A DNA stretch of 21,022 nt from Muribaculaceae bacterium (GTDB taxonomy: Bacteria; Bacteroidota; Bacteroidia; Bacteroidales; Muribaculaceae): assembly GCA_017545095.1 (NCBI GenBank), contig JAFYCU010000200.1, forward strand, positions 1 through 21,022, written 5' to 3'. The notes under the pieces are model-generated. The model was not told where the DNA came from, ran no database searches, and saw only the letters and a program-made list of their open reading frames with translations. Within the stretch, counting starts at the first letter, position 1. Each line of letters starts with the position of its first letter. The translations under genes and the position numbers were made by a program. Below are positions 1 to 6,779 of the stretch, piece after piece.

Positions 1-7
1 ATTTGAC

Positions 8-39
8 TCGGCCATCAGCCGCACCAGGGTGCGGCTCTA
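8..39 (-). repeat. REP-like palindromic repeat, copy 1
   Basis: These 32 bases are the reverse complement, with one mismatch, of two copies at 8043-8074 and 8137-8168. The core is a 9-bp inverted repeat (AGCCGCACC / GGTGCGGCT) with a 2-base loop, followed in element orientation by GATGGCCGA. It lies 3' of the minus-strand gene ending at 194 and in the same orientation as that gene. The other copies sit the same way behind a plus-strand gene. This is directly seen; calling it a REP-like dispersed element is inference. Confidence 0.7.
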
Positions 40-100
40 CAGGACTCGGTTCCAGCCGTTGGAGACGCCTTGGTTTGGAGCGACTCCTCCAAAATACGCG

Positions 101-131
101 CCGGGCTGGCGCGAGAGATGCGCCAGCCCGG
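101..131 (-). terminator. Strong hairpin, probable terminator
   Basis: A perfect 12-bp stem (CCGGGCTGGCGC / GCGCCAGCCCGG) with a 7-base loop lies about 60 bases beyond the 194-196 stop of the minus-strand gene. The T-run after it is poor on either strand (ATTTTGG on minus, CTTTTGG on plus), so intrinsic termination is plausible rather than certain. It could act in both directions. Confidence 0.55.
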
Positions 132-193
132 GCTTTTGGTGTCGCAAGAACAATGCTGTGGGCAAGTTCCTGCGGGCCATGTGGTGCTGTGAA

Positions 194-362
194 TTACTTC
201 ACCACCTTGGCAGTGCTGATGGTTCCGTCGGCATAGCGGGTGACCACGATGTTCACACCCTGGAATGCCTGGCTGCTGGTCTGTCCGGCAGCATTCACAT
301 AGGTGACACTGGCGACGGTCTTCACGCTGAGGTCGTTCACAGCAGTGCTGGTGTAGCCGTGA
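194..362 (-). pseudogene. Out-of-frame type IX-like C-terminal sorting tail
   Basis: Read on the minus strand one frame away from the upstream gene, these bases encode about 55 residues: GYTSTAVNDLSVKTVASV, then a segment with GQTSS and QAFQGVNIVVTRYADGT, ending STAKVVK and a TAA at 194-196. The beta-strand pattern and the GQ...GVNIVV...G...KVVK layout resemble the C-terminal domains that direct exported Bacteroidetes proteins to the type IX secretion system. The main reading frame stops at 337, just inside this stretch. Restoring one base near 355-363 would join NVQLT directly to GYTST. The tail is therefore the natural end of the preceding protein, cut off by a one-base loss or a sequencing error. 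Confidence 0.7.
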
Positions 363-1998
363 GCTGCACGTTGGCAGGAGTGGTGATGTCAGCGTTCTCA
401 ATGGTCTGGCTCACATAGCCTTCCTTATCAAAGCTGATGTTGTAGGTGGCACCGTCGAGTGCGGGCACTTCGATGCTGTAGGCACCGTTGGCATCGGTGG
501 TGCCGGTGTAGGTGAGGTCGCCCTCGGCGCGGCGCAGTCCGGCGGGAGCCTCGGCGGGCACCACAGTCACGGTCACGGTCACACCCTCGATAGCGGCATC
601 GTTGGTGTCGGTCACGGTGCCAGTCACGGTGGTCTTCTCAATCTCTTTCCAGAAGTAGAAGTTGTCGATGTAAAGGTCATCGCCATCGCCGCGATCCCAC
701 TTCCACTGGAAGGTGTACTGGGCGTTGAGGGTCTCCCAGTTGCTCAGGGGGATGTCGAGGCTGGTCCACTGACCCGGGGTGATGGTGTAGAGCGTCGAAG
801 CCTCGCCACTCTGCGTGATGGGCGTGAGGCCAATCTGGGTCAACTCGGTGGAGGTGGAGAGCAGGTCCATGTGCACGGTGTAGCCGCGCAGGTCGGTGGT
901 GGTGGCGAACTCGTTGCCAAGATAGCCGAACTTCTCAACCTTCTCAATCATGTCGCCCTCGGCAATCTGCACCTCGCTGAGGATCTCACCGGTGCTGCCC
1001 CAGGTGTTGAAGAAGGCTCCTGGAGCACTCTTTTCGAAAGCGTCGCAGTAGATGCTGAAGATGTCGTAGAGGGTGGTGTTGTGCTGCACGGCGGGAGCGG
1101 CAGTGAGCTTGAAGCCCTCCAGCGTGGTAAACTCCACGGTGATGGTGTTCTCGCTCAGGTTACCGGCCATGTCCTTGGCCTGCACCGTCCACGTGTAGGC
1201 AGTCTCAGCGTTCAGACCCTTCACGGTGAGGGTGACATCTTCGCCAGCCACGCCTTGTGCGCCGTAGGTCTTGCCATTGGTGGCATCGGTGACGATGAAG
1301 CTCACCTTCTGGTTGTTATCGGTGGCGTTCATCGTCAAGGTGACCTGGTTGCCCAGCACCTCGGTGGCAGCAACGCTCACCAGTACGGGAGCCTCGGTGT
1401 CGACCACGCGGGTGCCGGTGGCATAGATGTTGCCCACATAGAAGGTCTTGGTGCCGTCGCCGTTCTGGAAGCCGTCGCTGCCATAGGGGTCAGTAGTCGT
1501 GGCCACAACTTTGCTCACGAACTTGATTTGGTACAGTTTCTCGAACTGACCGCCACGATCCACGAGGCTCTGCATGTCGATGTCAATCGAGTTCCACTGG
1601 CCACCGATGAGGGTGTTGTTCACACCGCGCTCACCCCAGTTGCCATTGGTGGCATCGTTCCAGCAAATCAGTGCGATGGCCAGGTCCATGTCGTCCATCG
1701 GGTAGATGTCGAGGTGGATGGTGGCCTTGTTGCTGGCATCCACATCGGCGAACTGCGAGCCGAACCATGTCAGGTTGGGAATCATGTAGGTCTCCACGCC
1801 GTCGACGCTGTAAACCTGGCCCTGGCTGCCGCTGCCCCAGTCATAGAAGTTGAACCCTTGCCCCACGGCATGGCCGAGCCGGCTGCCGTAGATGCCCACG
1901 ATGTCGTCGCCCGTGGGAGCGGGCACGCTGGTGGGTTGTGCCCATGCCATCACACCAAGAAGCATGGCGCACATCGAAAGTAATGCTTTCTTCATCAT
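337..1998 (-). CDS. Exported multidomain carbohydrate-binding-like protein, C-terminus frameshifted
   Basis: This 553-residue protein starts with a clear signal peptide (MMKKALLSMCAMLLGVMAWAQ). Residues about 31-195 and 310-452 look like two divergent copies of one beta-sandwich module. Both open with D-I-x-x-I-Y, have a WGS motif, a GQW-(N/T)-S-(I/L)-D-I strand, and close with YVGNIY or YIDNFYF, as in Bacteroidetes carbohydrate-binding-like modules. Between them, about 200-292, is a fibronectin-III-like domain starting DTEAPV. Residues about 456-545 form a carboxypeptidase-regulatory-like beta domain (TGTVTD...GVTVTV...DANGAYSIEVP). No catalytic domain is visible. The frame stops early at TGA 337-339; the sorting-like tail continues in another frame to 194, so the intact gene would be 194-1998. 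Start 1998 or 1995 (ATGATG) cannot be separated. A role in binding surface or dietary polysaccharide is inferred from domains only. Confidence 0.8.
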   Translation of the reverse strand: MMKKALLSMCAMLLGVMAWAQPTSVPAPTGDDIVGIYGSRLGHAVGQGFNFYDWGSGSQGQVYSVDGVETYMIPNLTWFGSQFADVDASNKATIHLDIYPMDDMDLAIALICWNDATNGNWGERGVNNTLIGGQWNSIDIDMQSLVDRGGQFEKLYQIKFVSKVVATTTDPYGSDGFQNGDGTKTFYVGNIYATGTRVVDTEAPVLVSVAATEVLGNQVTLTMNATDNNQKVSFIVTDATNGKTYGAQGVAGEDVTLTVKGLNAETAYTWTVQAKDMAGNLSENTITVEFTTLEGFKLTAAPAVQHNTTLYDIFSIYCDAFEKSAPGAFFNTWGSTGEILSEVQIAEGDMIEKVEKFGYLGNEFATTTDLRGYTVHMDLLSTSTELTQIGLTPITQSGEASTLYTITPGQWTSLDIPLSNWETLNAQYTFQWKWDRGDGDDLYIDNFYFWKEIEKTTVTGTVTDTNDAAIEGVTVTVTVVPAEAPAGLRRAEGDLTYTGTTDANGAYSIEVPALDGATYNISFDKEGYVSQTIENADITTPANVQLTATPALL

Positions 1999-2398
1999 CA
2001 GTTGAATTTAAGTGATTAATAATATAATAAGGTTTTTAATTTCGCACTTTGATGTGTAAAAAACAAGTCTGGGAAAAATAGACATAAGCACAAAAGCATT
2101 TGACTGCGGTTGACGTAAGAACAAAAGATTCTTATTATCAATCATTTGCACTTCTTTCTTTCTCTTGTGTCTTTGTTAATTAAATCGCCACATCCTACTA
2201 AATTGTTTTTCTCATTTACTTAGAAGTGCAAAAGTAGCAGATTATTCGCTTGCTGCAAGCATTTTTTTAGCAAAAAAATCTAAAAACCATGGACATCGGG
2301 AGTGGCGAGTATGTTGTCAGTACATCTTCGCATCCCATGTGACCACACAGACAGCTTCTTTCTTTTTCTCATTTTGAGGAAAGTGTAAAGCATGTAAA
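1999..2398. other. Intergenic region, 400 bases
   Basis: This AT-rich gap separates two minus-strand genes. It holds the probable promoter for the gene ending at 337 (near 2229-2258), which implies a leader of about 220 bases, and a 13-base inverted repeat at 2248-2260. The part nearest the 2399 stop shows no convincing terminator. I see no credible gene in it. Confidence 0.6.
2229..2258 (-). promoter_or_regulatory. Bacteroidetes-type promoter for the gene starting at 1998
   Basis: On the minus strand TACTTTTG (plus 2229-2236) matches the -7 consensus TAnnTTTG. A TTG (plus 2256-2258) sits 19 bases upstream as the -33 element. The perfect inverted repeat GCTTGC-T-GCAAGC (2248-2260) overlaps the -33 position and could be an operator. 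Confidence 0.5.
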
Positions 2399-3631
2399 CT
2401 ATTGGGCGAGACGTAGCCCGAGGGCGTTGAAGTAGAGGGTGGGCGAGCCGGCGCGGCGGGTCGACGTGCGGCAGTTCGAGGCGTTTTCACCCCAGGCGCC
2501 CCCACGGTACACCCGTTTCGTACCCGACGAGGGGCCTTGAGGATTAGTTTGTGCCTCACTGCTGTAGCTGCCGTACCAGTCCTGGCACCACTCCCACACG
2601 TTTCCGCTCATGTCGTACAGTCCCAGCTCGTTCGGGGATTTCATGGCAACCGGATGCACGCCGTAATCGGGACTAATTTCGCCCACATCGTAGGCATTGC
2701 CTTTGTACCATGCCACATGGTAGATGAGTTCATGCCCGGCATACATCCAGCCCTGGCTCTTGTTCCCGCCACGAGCCGCGAACTCCCACTCCGCCTCGGT
2801 GGGCAAACGGAACGTCTCGCCCGTCAACTCGTTCAGCTTCGCGATGAACTCCTGGCAGTCGTTCCAGCTCACGCACTCCACGGGACCCTCGACGTCGCCC
2901 CAATCGCTTGGATTGCTATGCATCACCGCCTGCCACAAAGCTTGTGTGACCTCGGTCTCGCCAATCATGTAGTTACTCAACGTCACCTGATGCGTGGGGT
3001 ACTCATTGCTTTCGGGGTAGGTAGTACCTTGCTCAGCGGTCGCCCCCATCGTGAACGTGCCGCCCTCCACAGCCACCATTCTGAATCTCTCGCCATTCAC
3101 GATATAGGTTTTCGAGGTGAAAGCGCCGGACTGAGTGGCTGTGCCCGTGAGCGACACCGTCACATTCGGGGCACCGTCGCTGGTGAGCATCAGTTGTGCC
3201 GTGTGCGTACCGGCCGACAGCGGGGCATAGGTCACCGTCAGCTCCACTCCGCGCTGCACGGCCTCAAGGCTCACGGAAGTGGGAGCAACGCCAAAGGCTC
3301 CATTGCCGCCGAGCACCGTTGCGTGCACATCGCCACGCAGGTTGTCGCTGCCAATGGTCACCCTCTGCGTGTATGTGCCGCCCACCTCGCCGGTAAACGA
3401 CAGGCTCTCGGCACTCACCACGATGGCGCGTTCTCCGCCGTGCGACACGCCCAAAATCACATTGATTACCTCGTTCAGATCCTCCACATCCACCGAGCCG
3501 TCGCCATTCACATCGCCGTAAACGCCGCTCGACACCCGGTGCGAGGACGTGAGCGACATGCCGCACACCAGCAGCACACCGCAAGCAAAAGCCATCAGAA
3601 GATGGCGAATGGTAAATTGTTTCTTGTTCAT
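2399..3631 (-). CDS. Exported FGE/SUMF1-domain protein with N-terminal dockerin-like loop
   Basis: This 410-residue protein has an N-terminal hydrophobic signal or anchor (about 11-27). A dockerin-like EF-hand follows at 38-61 (YGDVNGDGSVDVEDLNEVIN), then an Ig-like beta domain (about 70-165). A full formylglycine-generating-enzyme/sulfatase-modifying-factor domain spans about 176-410, shown by MVAVEGGTFTMG, ETEVTQALW, VSWNDCQEF, RLPTEAEWEFAARGG, GLYDMSGNVWEW, YRGGAW and the terminal LGLRLAQ. Active FGEs carry a cysteine pair in the region after RGG-x-W; here it reads GENASNC, with only Cys387. Oxidase activity is therefore doubtful, and a binding or other SUMF-fold role is likelier. Dockerin-like repeats usually sit at the C-terminus, so the N-terminal position is unusual. 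No sulfatase gene is adjacent. Confidence 0.85.
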   Translation of the reverse strand: MNKKQFTIRHLLMAFACGVLLVCGMSLTSSHRVSSGVYGDVNGDGSVDVEDLNEVINVILGVSHGGERAIVVSAESLSFTGEVGGTYTQRVTIGSDNLRGDVHATVLGGNGAFGVAPTSVSLEAVQRGVELTVTYAPLSAGTHTAQLMLTSDGAPNVTVSLTGTATQSGAFTSKTYIVNGERFRMVAVEGGTFTMGATAEQGTTYPESNEYPTHQVTLSNYMIGETEVTQALWQAVMHSNPSDWGDVEGPVECVSWNDCQEFIAKLNELTGETFRLPTEAEWEFAARGGNKSQGWMYAGHELIYHVAWYKGNAYDVGEISPDYGVHPVAMKSPNELGLYDMSGNVWEWCQDWYGSYSSEAQTNPQGPSSGTKRVYRGGAWGENASNCRTSTRRAGSPTLYFNALGLRLAQ

Positions 3632-3828
3632 AGTCTATTCGGTTTTAATTAATTATTGATAAACTAAAGTTTCCCAACAAAAGCAAACGCCTGAAAACAA
3701 CAGAGTTTGGAAAAGATGTTGTAAATTTGTAGTGTGATAATAAACAAATTCAAGGCTCTGTTATGGCCGCAAAATTAGTAAGATTTTCTGAAAAAGGCAA
3801 CATGATGGGCGATGAAAACACAATTTTT

Positions 3829-3856
3829 GTCCCCCAGGGAATGTCCCCCAGGGAAT
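3829..3856 (+). repeat. 14-bp tandem duplication
   Basis: GTCCCCCAGGGAAT occurs twice in a row (3829-3842 and 3843-3856), followed by the palindrome CGCATGCG. Either copy's GTCCCCC can pair with GGGGGAC at 3866-3872. The function is unknown. Confidence 0.8.
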
Positions 3857-3943
3857 GACGCATGCGGGGGACGACTCATTGCCTGCCTGAATCTTAAAAA
3901 ACCACAAAAGAATTAACGATCGCGAGTTTTTCTGGCCGAAAAG

Positions 3944-3975
3944 TTGCCGATTTCCAATATTTCTGCCTACCTTTG
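3944..3975 (+). promoter_or_regulatory. Promoter for the BspA-like gene
   Basis: TTG at 3944-3946 and TACCTTTG at 3968-3975, 21 bases apart, match the Bacteroidetes -33/-7 consensus. Transcription would begin around 3980-3985. That places an upstream in-frame ATG at 3973 ahead of the likely RNA start and supports translation from 4033. Confidence 0.65.
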
Positions 3976-3991
3976 CAGCGATTATTAACGA

Positions 3992-4005
3992 CCGACCATT
4001 GTCGG
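3992..4005 (+). other. Small leader hairpin
   Basis: CCGAC-CATT-GTCGG forms a 5-bp stem followed by CTTTT in the predicted 5' leader of the BspA-like gene. It could modulate translation or early termination. The evidence is the inverted repeat alone. Confidence 0.35.
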
Positions 4006-4032
4006 CTTTTAAAAACCAATTCAAATTCTATT

Positions 4033-5916
4033 ATGACAAAGAAATTACTTCTCAGCAGTCTGTTGCTGCTGTCGGTACTCGTTTCGAGTGCTGCCGACTT
4101 CACGGTCAACGGGCTGAGGTACCGTGAGTGGAGCGCCAACACGGTAATCATCATGCCCAAAAGCGATGATGGGTCCAGCACCTACAGCAGCCTGACCAGC
4201 TCAAACTTCTCCAGCACGGTGACCTACAACGGCAATACCTACACCGTGGAGGGCATTGCCGACAACGCGTTTGCCCAGGCCAAATGGAGCGGCACCATCA
4301 CGCTGCCGTCGAGCATCACCACCATCGGCTCCTACGCTTTCGATGCAGCCGAAGGCGGTACCCTGGCACTTGGTCCCAATGTGCAGTACCTGCATGAGGG
4401 TGCCTTTGCCAACAACAAATTCACTACCGGTTACTCGGTGGATGCCAGCAACCCCTACTTCACCGCCTTGACCAGCAGCGACGGTACTGGGTCCGACGGC
4501 GTGCTCGCCAGCAAGGACAAGAAGACCCTGGTGAGTTTCCCCGGCGGGAAGAAAGGCAGCGGATGGTTCAGCAGCCTGAGCTACACCATTCCCAACTGCG
4601 TGACCGAAGTGGGCGACTATGCGTTTTTCCAGAACGCAAATCTCACCTCCATCACGATACCCAGTTCGGTGACCCGCATCGGAAAAGCCGCGTTTTACGA
4701 GTGCACAGGCTTCAGTCGTCTCACCATTCCGGGGACGATTCAGGAGTTTGGCACGTCGGCATTCTGCGGTTGCGTGAATGTGACCAGCCTCACGTTCAAC
4801 TCGCCGTGCCAGTACACTGAGATTCCCGGCCACTGCTTCTTCTATCTGATGTCGCTGAATACGCTCACCCTGCCCGAGGGTGTGAAGCGTCTGGGCCTGA
4901 TGTCGTTTGCCAGCTGCGAAGCACTCACCACCATCAACCTGTCGAGCACCGTGGAGTTGCTCGACTCCACCTGCTTCCTCGACAACCCCATCACCAAGAT
5001 TGACCTCAAGAACGTGAAAGTGATTGGCCACATGGCTTTCAGCGGCTGCTCGGAGCTGACGCAAATCACGGGTGGGAACAACCTCGAGGAGATTCACACC
5101 TCGGCGTTCGCCATGTGCAACAAGCTCACCACGGTGACCATCCCCGAAGGCCTGCGCGTGCTTTACCGCAACGCGTTCTTCCGTTGCACAGGCATCACCA
5201 CGCTCAACCTGCCGTCGACGCTGGAGTGCATCACCGGCAACCCGGCCGTGGGCTGCACCAAGCTCCAGACCATCACCATCCCCGAAAGCTGCCAGCACTT
5301 CAAGGTGATTGACGGTGCCGTTTACGCCACCACCGGAGCCACCGACCCCGAGAACCGCACCCCCGACTATGACGGTGACCACAACCAACCCACCGTGCTG
5401 GTGGGCGTGCCGGCCGCCATCCCCAACAAGGTGCTGAACGTGCCCGAGGGTGTTTACGCCTTTGGCTACCAAGCCTGCCGCGAGGTGAAGCTCACCGAGA
5501 TGTATCTGCCCAAGACGTTGAAGGAGTTCCGCAGTTCGGCCGTGGGCACCATCGGCACGCTGACCAAGATTACCTGTCTGGCCAAGGAGCCCCCGACGTT
5601 TGTCTCGGCATTTGCCGCCGCCGACTATGCCAATGCGCTGGTTACCGTGCCCACCGTCAGCCTCGACGCTTACCAGGCTGCCAACGTGTGGCAGGACTTC
5701 CAGAACTGGGCCACCGTGGATGTTGACTTCGGCGATGACACAGTTCCCGGCGACCTGAACGGTGATGGCGTGGTGGATATTGATGATGTTAACATCATGG
5801 TGAATGTGATTCTGGAGCAAGTGAGCGAAACGGAGGGCAATGCCGACATTGACGGCAACGGAACCACCGACGTTGAGGATCTAAACAAGCTTATTAACCT
5901 TATCCTTAACCAGTAA
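4033..5916 (+). CDS. BspA-like leucine-rich-repeat surface protein with C-terminal dockerin-like pair
   Basis: Starting at 4033 the protein has 627 residues and a clean signal peptide (MTKKLLLSSLLLLSVLVSSA). The in-frame ATG at 3973 overlaps the promoter and would spoil the signal peptide. Residues about 22-100 are a BspA-type start (DFTVNGLRYREW...). A long run of LRR_5-type repeats follows, with motifs such as LTSITIPSSVTRIGKAAF and LTTVTIPEGLRVLYRNAF; Treponema/Bacteroidales BspA proteins of this class bind host or bacterial surface components. The last 57 residues carry two dockerin-like EF-hand loops, GDLNGDGVVDIDDVNIMVN and ADIDGNGTTDVEDLNKLIN, each with a D-x-N/D-x-(D/N)-G-x-x-D-x-x-D calcium pattern. 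A strong terminator follows 64 bases after the stop, so it is probably transcribed alone. Role inferred: exported adhesin or scaffold component. Confidence 0.88.
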   Translation: MTKKLLLSSLLLLSVLVSSAADFTVNGLRYREWSANTVIIMPKSDDGSSTYSSLTSSNFSSTVTYNGNTYTVEGIADNAFAQAKWSGTITLPSSITTIGSYAFDAAEGGTLALGPNVQYLHEGAFANNKFTTGYSVDASNPYFTALTSSDGTGSDGVLASKDKKTLVSFPGGKKGSGWFSSLSYTIPNCVTEVGDYAFFQNANLTSITIPSSVTRIGKAAFYECTGFSRLTIPGTIQEFGTSAFCGCVNVTSLTFNSPCQYTEIPGHCFFYLMSLNTLTLPEGVKRLGLMSFASCEALTTINLSSTVELLDSTCFLDNPITKIDLKNVKVIGHMAFSGCSELTQITGGNNLEEIHTSAFAMCNKLTTVTIPEGLRVLYRNAFFRCTGITTLNLPSTLECITGNPAVGCTKLQTITIPESCQHFKVIDGAVYATTGATDPENRTPDYDGDHNQPTVLVGVPAAIPNKVLNVPEGVYAFGYQACREVKLTEMYLPKTLKEFRSSAVGTIGTLTKITCLAKEPPTFVSAFAAADYANALVTVPTVSLDAYQAANVWQDFQNWATVDVDFGDDTVPGDLNGDGVVDIDDVNIMVNVILEQVSETEGNADIDGNGTTDVEDLNKLINLILNQ

Positions 5917-5979
5917 CACACCGAGATTCATAACCAACTCAAGTGTGCCTCAACACTCAAGTGATTATCAACCATCGCG

Positions 5980-6010
5980 GCACCGCGCCACACCGGCGCG
6001 GTGCTTTTTT
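5980..6010 (+). terminator. Rho-independent terminator
   Basis: A perfect 10-bp GC-rich stem (GCACCGCGCC / GGCGCGGTGC) with a 5-base loop is followed directly by TTTTTT and further T-rich sequence. It closes the BspA-like gene. Confidence 0.9.
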
Positions 6011-6180
6011 CCTTTTGTTTTTTTGTTTTGGCTGGTTATTTTAGGGGCGATGTTCCAAATGAGAAAGTATCAGAACTGTGGCTGCTGCACAGTCGATGTG
6101 TTTTGAGTTTTGTGCTTGACCCATTTCTTTTGTGCTTCTGTTGACTCTGCCTCGACCACAAGCGAGACATTATTCTATTA

Positions 6181-6212
6181 TTTGGCTGATTAAGAAATCT
6201 GTTGTAAATTTG
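6181..6212 (+). promoter_or_regulatory. Promoter for the small gene at 6301
   Basis: TTTG (6181-6184) and TAAATTTG (6205-6212), 20 bases apart, fit the Bacteroidetes consensus very well. The predicted RNA start is near 6218, giving a leader of about 80 bases. Confidence 0.65.
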
Positions 6213-6300
6213 CGGCATATTAATGAGACCTCCAGCAAGGATATGCCTTACCACGGCAGACAAAACGCCGCTTCCATTATCAATTATCAATTACGACACT

Positions 6301-6558
6301 ATGGAATGGTATTATCAAGATCAGGTTGAGCGCAAAATGGACGGAATCCGGCGCATGGCTTTGGCAAAAGCCCAAGCGATTAACCCGGCCGCCACTTTTG
6401 TTGTTGACCATTACTCATTTGATGACTATTGCGACAAACGTTGGGACTACCCCGGCGCTTGGTATTGCTATTTTAAGCTGCCCAACGATGTCAGAACCGA
6501 GTCGGAACTGATCGACAAGATTGCGCACGAAACCATTGACTATTTCAGCATACATTAG
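6301..6558 (+). CDS. Small hypothetical protein, 85 residues
   Basis: I do not recognise the family. Starting at ATG 6301 it encodes an 85-residue soluble protein without signal peptide or membrane segment. It begins MEWYYQDQVERKMDGIRR, has an Ala-rich helix (MALAKAQAINPAA), then an acidic/aromatic segment (DHYSFDDYCDKRWDYPGAW) and a final helix ending in DYFSIH. It looks like a small alpha/beta protein. A near-consensus promoter lies about 90-120 bases upstream, which supports a real gene. An in-frame ATG at 6223 would add 26 residues of low-complexity character, and I prefer 6301. The surrounding DNA is more AT-rich than the flanking genes, which may mean recent acquisition. Confidence 0.6.
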   Translation: MEWYYQDQVERKMDGIRRMALAKAQAINPAATFVVDHYSFDDYCDKRWDYPGAWYCYFKLPNDVRTESELIDKIAHETIDYFSIH

Positions 6559-6605
6559 ACATTCACTCAAATAAACTTACAGCGCATGAGAAAATCTTAG
6601 CTGCC

Positions 6606-6770
6606 ATGCTGCCTGCCTGGACTCTGCCCACAACCCACCATCTCACCATAGGCGGCGTGACGTTTAACATGGTCAAGGTCAAGGGCGGCCGTTTCAACAA
6701 CCTCACTTTTCTGTTTTTTCACTTGCACAAGTGCATGCAAAACGTTAATTTTGCCGCCGATTTTCGATAA
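6606..6770 (+). pseudogene. Remnant of an FGE-sulfatase domain N-terminus
   Basis: The frame from ATG 6606 to TAA 6768-6770 encodes 54 residues. It contains LTIGGVTFNMVKVKGGRFNN, matching the opening strand of FGE/SUMF domains. The intact homologue in this window has YIVNGERFRMVAVEGGTFTM at the equivalent place. Homology ends after RFNN; the rest (LTFLFFHLHKCMQ...) is unrelated and overlaps the promoter of the next gene. I read this as a decayed fragment of a former FGE-domain gene. A short functional peptide is possible but unlikely. Confidence 0.5.
6723..6753 (+). promoter_or_regulatory. Promoter for the GlmU-like gene
   Basis: TTG (6723-6725) and TAATTTTG (6746-6753), 20 bases apart, fit the Bacteroidetes consensus and predict a leader of about 20 bases before ATG 6780. 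The inverted repeat CACTTG-CA-CAAGTG (6720-6733) overlaps the -33 element and may bind a regulator. Confidence 0.6.
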
Positions 6771-6779
6771 GCACCACTT

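Larger units (their letters stand above)
3632..4032. other. Divergent intergenic region, 401 bases
   Basis: This gap separates the minus-strand FGE-domain gene from the plus-strand BspA-like gene. It contains a 14-bp tandem duplication (3829-3856), a 7-bp GTCCCCC/GGGGGAC inverted repeat (3843-3849 with 3866-3872), the promoter of the BspA-like gene and a small leader hairpin (3992-4005). A 31-codon reading frame at 3763-3858 has no recognisable product and I do not call it. I found no convincing promoter for the FGE-domain gene. Confidence 0.55.
5917..6300. other. Intergenic region, 384 bases
   Basis: This gap contains the terminator of the BspA-like gene (5980-6010), then about 170 bases of AT-richer sequence with no feature I can name. 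The promoter and leader of the small gene at 6301 come last. CTCAAGTG occurs twice near 5939-5963. Confidence 0.6.

Noticed and set aside
871..1983. A 370-codon plus-strand frame opposite the first gene
   Set aside because: It has no recognisable motifs and is an antisense shadow of a multidomain exported protein.
3973..4032. The in-frame upstream ATG for the BspA-like protein
   Set aside because: It overlaps the TTTG of the promoter and would place 20 polar residues ahead of an otherwise perfect signal peptide.
4201..5820. A 539-codon minus-strand frame opposite the BspA-like gene
   Set aside because: It has the same antisense composition bias, while the plus strand shows signal peptide, LRR repeats and a dockerin-like end.
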